Below, in pieces: positions 63,953-64,000 of a DNA stretch of 64,000 nucleotides. Every line of letters starts with the position of its first letter. Within the stretch, counting starts at the first letter, position 1. This stretch comes from JAPPHA01 sp963664045. Lineage in GTDB: Bacteria; Pseudomonadota; Alphaproteobacteria; Rhodobacterales; Rhodobacteraceae. The notes under the pieces were generated by a model. It saw nothing but the letters and a program-made list of their open reading frames with translations. It ran no database searches and was not told where the DNA came from. The DNA is taken from NCBI GenBank assembly GCA_963664045.2, contig CAXXGT010000014.1, forward strand, positions 775,796 to 839,795. The letters are read 5' to 3'. The position numbers and the translations under genes were made by a program.

Positions 63953-63966
63953 TTACTCGACTTAGC

Positions 63967-64000
63967 CATGCGGCGGACACATCGCGATGAGCGGTTGGCA
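63967..64000 (-). pseudogene. inverted start of a second methylase copy
   Basis: 34 bases identical, in inverted orientation, to methylase positions 58823-58856 (encoding CQPLIAMCPPH). On reaching the IS66 end the frame would meet TAA (PPHG-stop). The gene continues beyond the window, so a second methylase-bearing IS66 probably flanks the DUF4338 element. Confidence 0.75.

Larger units (their letters stand above)
61894..63956. mobile_element. IS66 element with DUF4338 cargo, left part missing
   Basis: Contains most of a tnpC and the DUF4338 gene and ends with an intact IS66 terminus CGCTTAC at 63956 (GTAAGCGTTCGGCGAAGG inward). The left end and the tnpC start are absent because the methylase-bearing IS66 abuts it at 61893. 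It is the fuller relative of the element at 11.2 kb. Confidence 0.85.

Noticed and set aside
1..64000. CRISPR array
   Set aside because: No series of short direct repeats with regular spacers was found, and no cas genes.

Overview
The window reads as accessory DNA from a Gram-negative bacterium of the Pseudomonadota. Evidence is the outer-membrane beta-barrel proteins, a TonB-dependent receptor, a TbpB-like lipoprotein, paired DUF1302/DUF1329 genes, SCO/PCuAC copper chaperones, a LysR-controlled Dpp-type ABC operon and Ti-plasmid-type conjugation genes (TraB, TrbI/VirB10). I cannot place it to class. Intact housekeeping operons are scattered among insertion sequences and broken genes, as in a genome under relaxed selection or a plasmid/island mosaic. 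No rRNA, no convincing complete tRNA and no CRISPR array was seen.

Layout. 0-9 kb: a DinJ/YafQ toxin-antitoxin pair, an ankyrin pseudogene broken next to an ISAs1 remnant, a NYN-domain nuclease, a decayed IS1595 transposase, a copper operon (SCO, PCuAC, truncated third gene), a broken resolvase, a truncated Rpn-family nuclease and a truncated tyrosine recombinase. 9.3-14.4 kb: a complete IS200/IS605 element (tnpA/tnpB), an internally deleted IS66 element carrying a DruA-like DUF4338 gene, and a tnpB-only element next to an orphan PemK/MazF toxin. 15-23 kb: a peptide ABC transporter operon led by a DRE-TIM-like enzyme, with a divergent LysR regulator. 23-31 kb: an IS21 remnant with a DUF3991/TOPRIM passenger, ParDE, ankyrin and UvrD fragments, a truncated IS21 istA, an intact Fic protein, broken XRE and RhuM genes, and a HigBA-type pair with a truncated toxin. 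31-34 kb: an EF-hand protein divergent from an OmpR/EnvZ-like two-component system. 34-40 kb: a broken AAA-ATPase and a broken haloperoxidase, an IS4 element, and a conjugation cluster whose traB is split by an IS5 (IS1031-type) element with a TTA duplication. 41-51 kb: an integrase remnant, an outer-membrane barrel, a subtilisin-like lipoprotein/autotransporter, a tnpB fragment, and the DUF1302-DUF1329 pair. 51-64 kb: a 44-residue Met/Glu-rich small protein, an IS66-like transposase, a duplicated ~215-bp repeat, a Tn3-type transposase remnant, a TbpB-like lipoprotein facing a truncated TonB receptor, and nested IS66 elements with a DNA adenine methylase passenger and a second DruA-like copy.

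The main theme is cargo on simple transposons. Three element types carry one extra gene that is not a transposase: DUF4338/DruA in an IS66 element, coupled to tnpC by an ATGA overlap; a Dam-type methylase in another IS66 element, coupled to tnpC the same way; and a DUF3991-TOPRIM protein in an IS21 remnant. DruA is the namesake of the Druantia phage-defence system, adenine methylases are common in defence or anti-restriction, and TOPRIM proteins act on nucleic acids. The ~1.3 kb DruA unit is present twice at over 99% identity, so it moved or duplicated recently.
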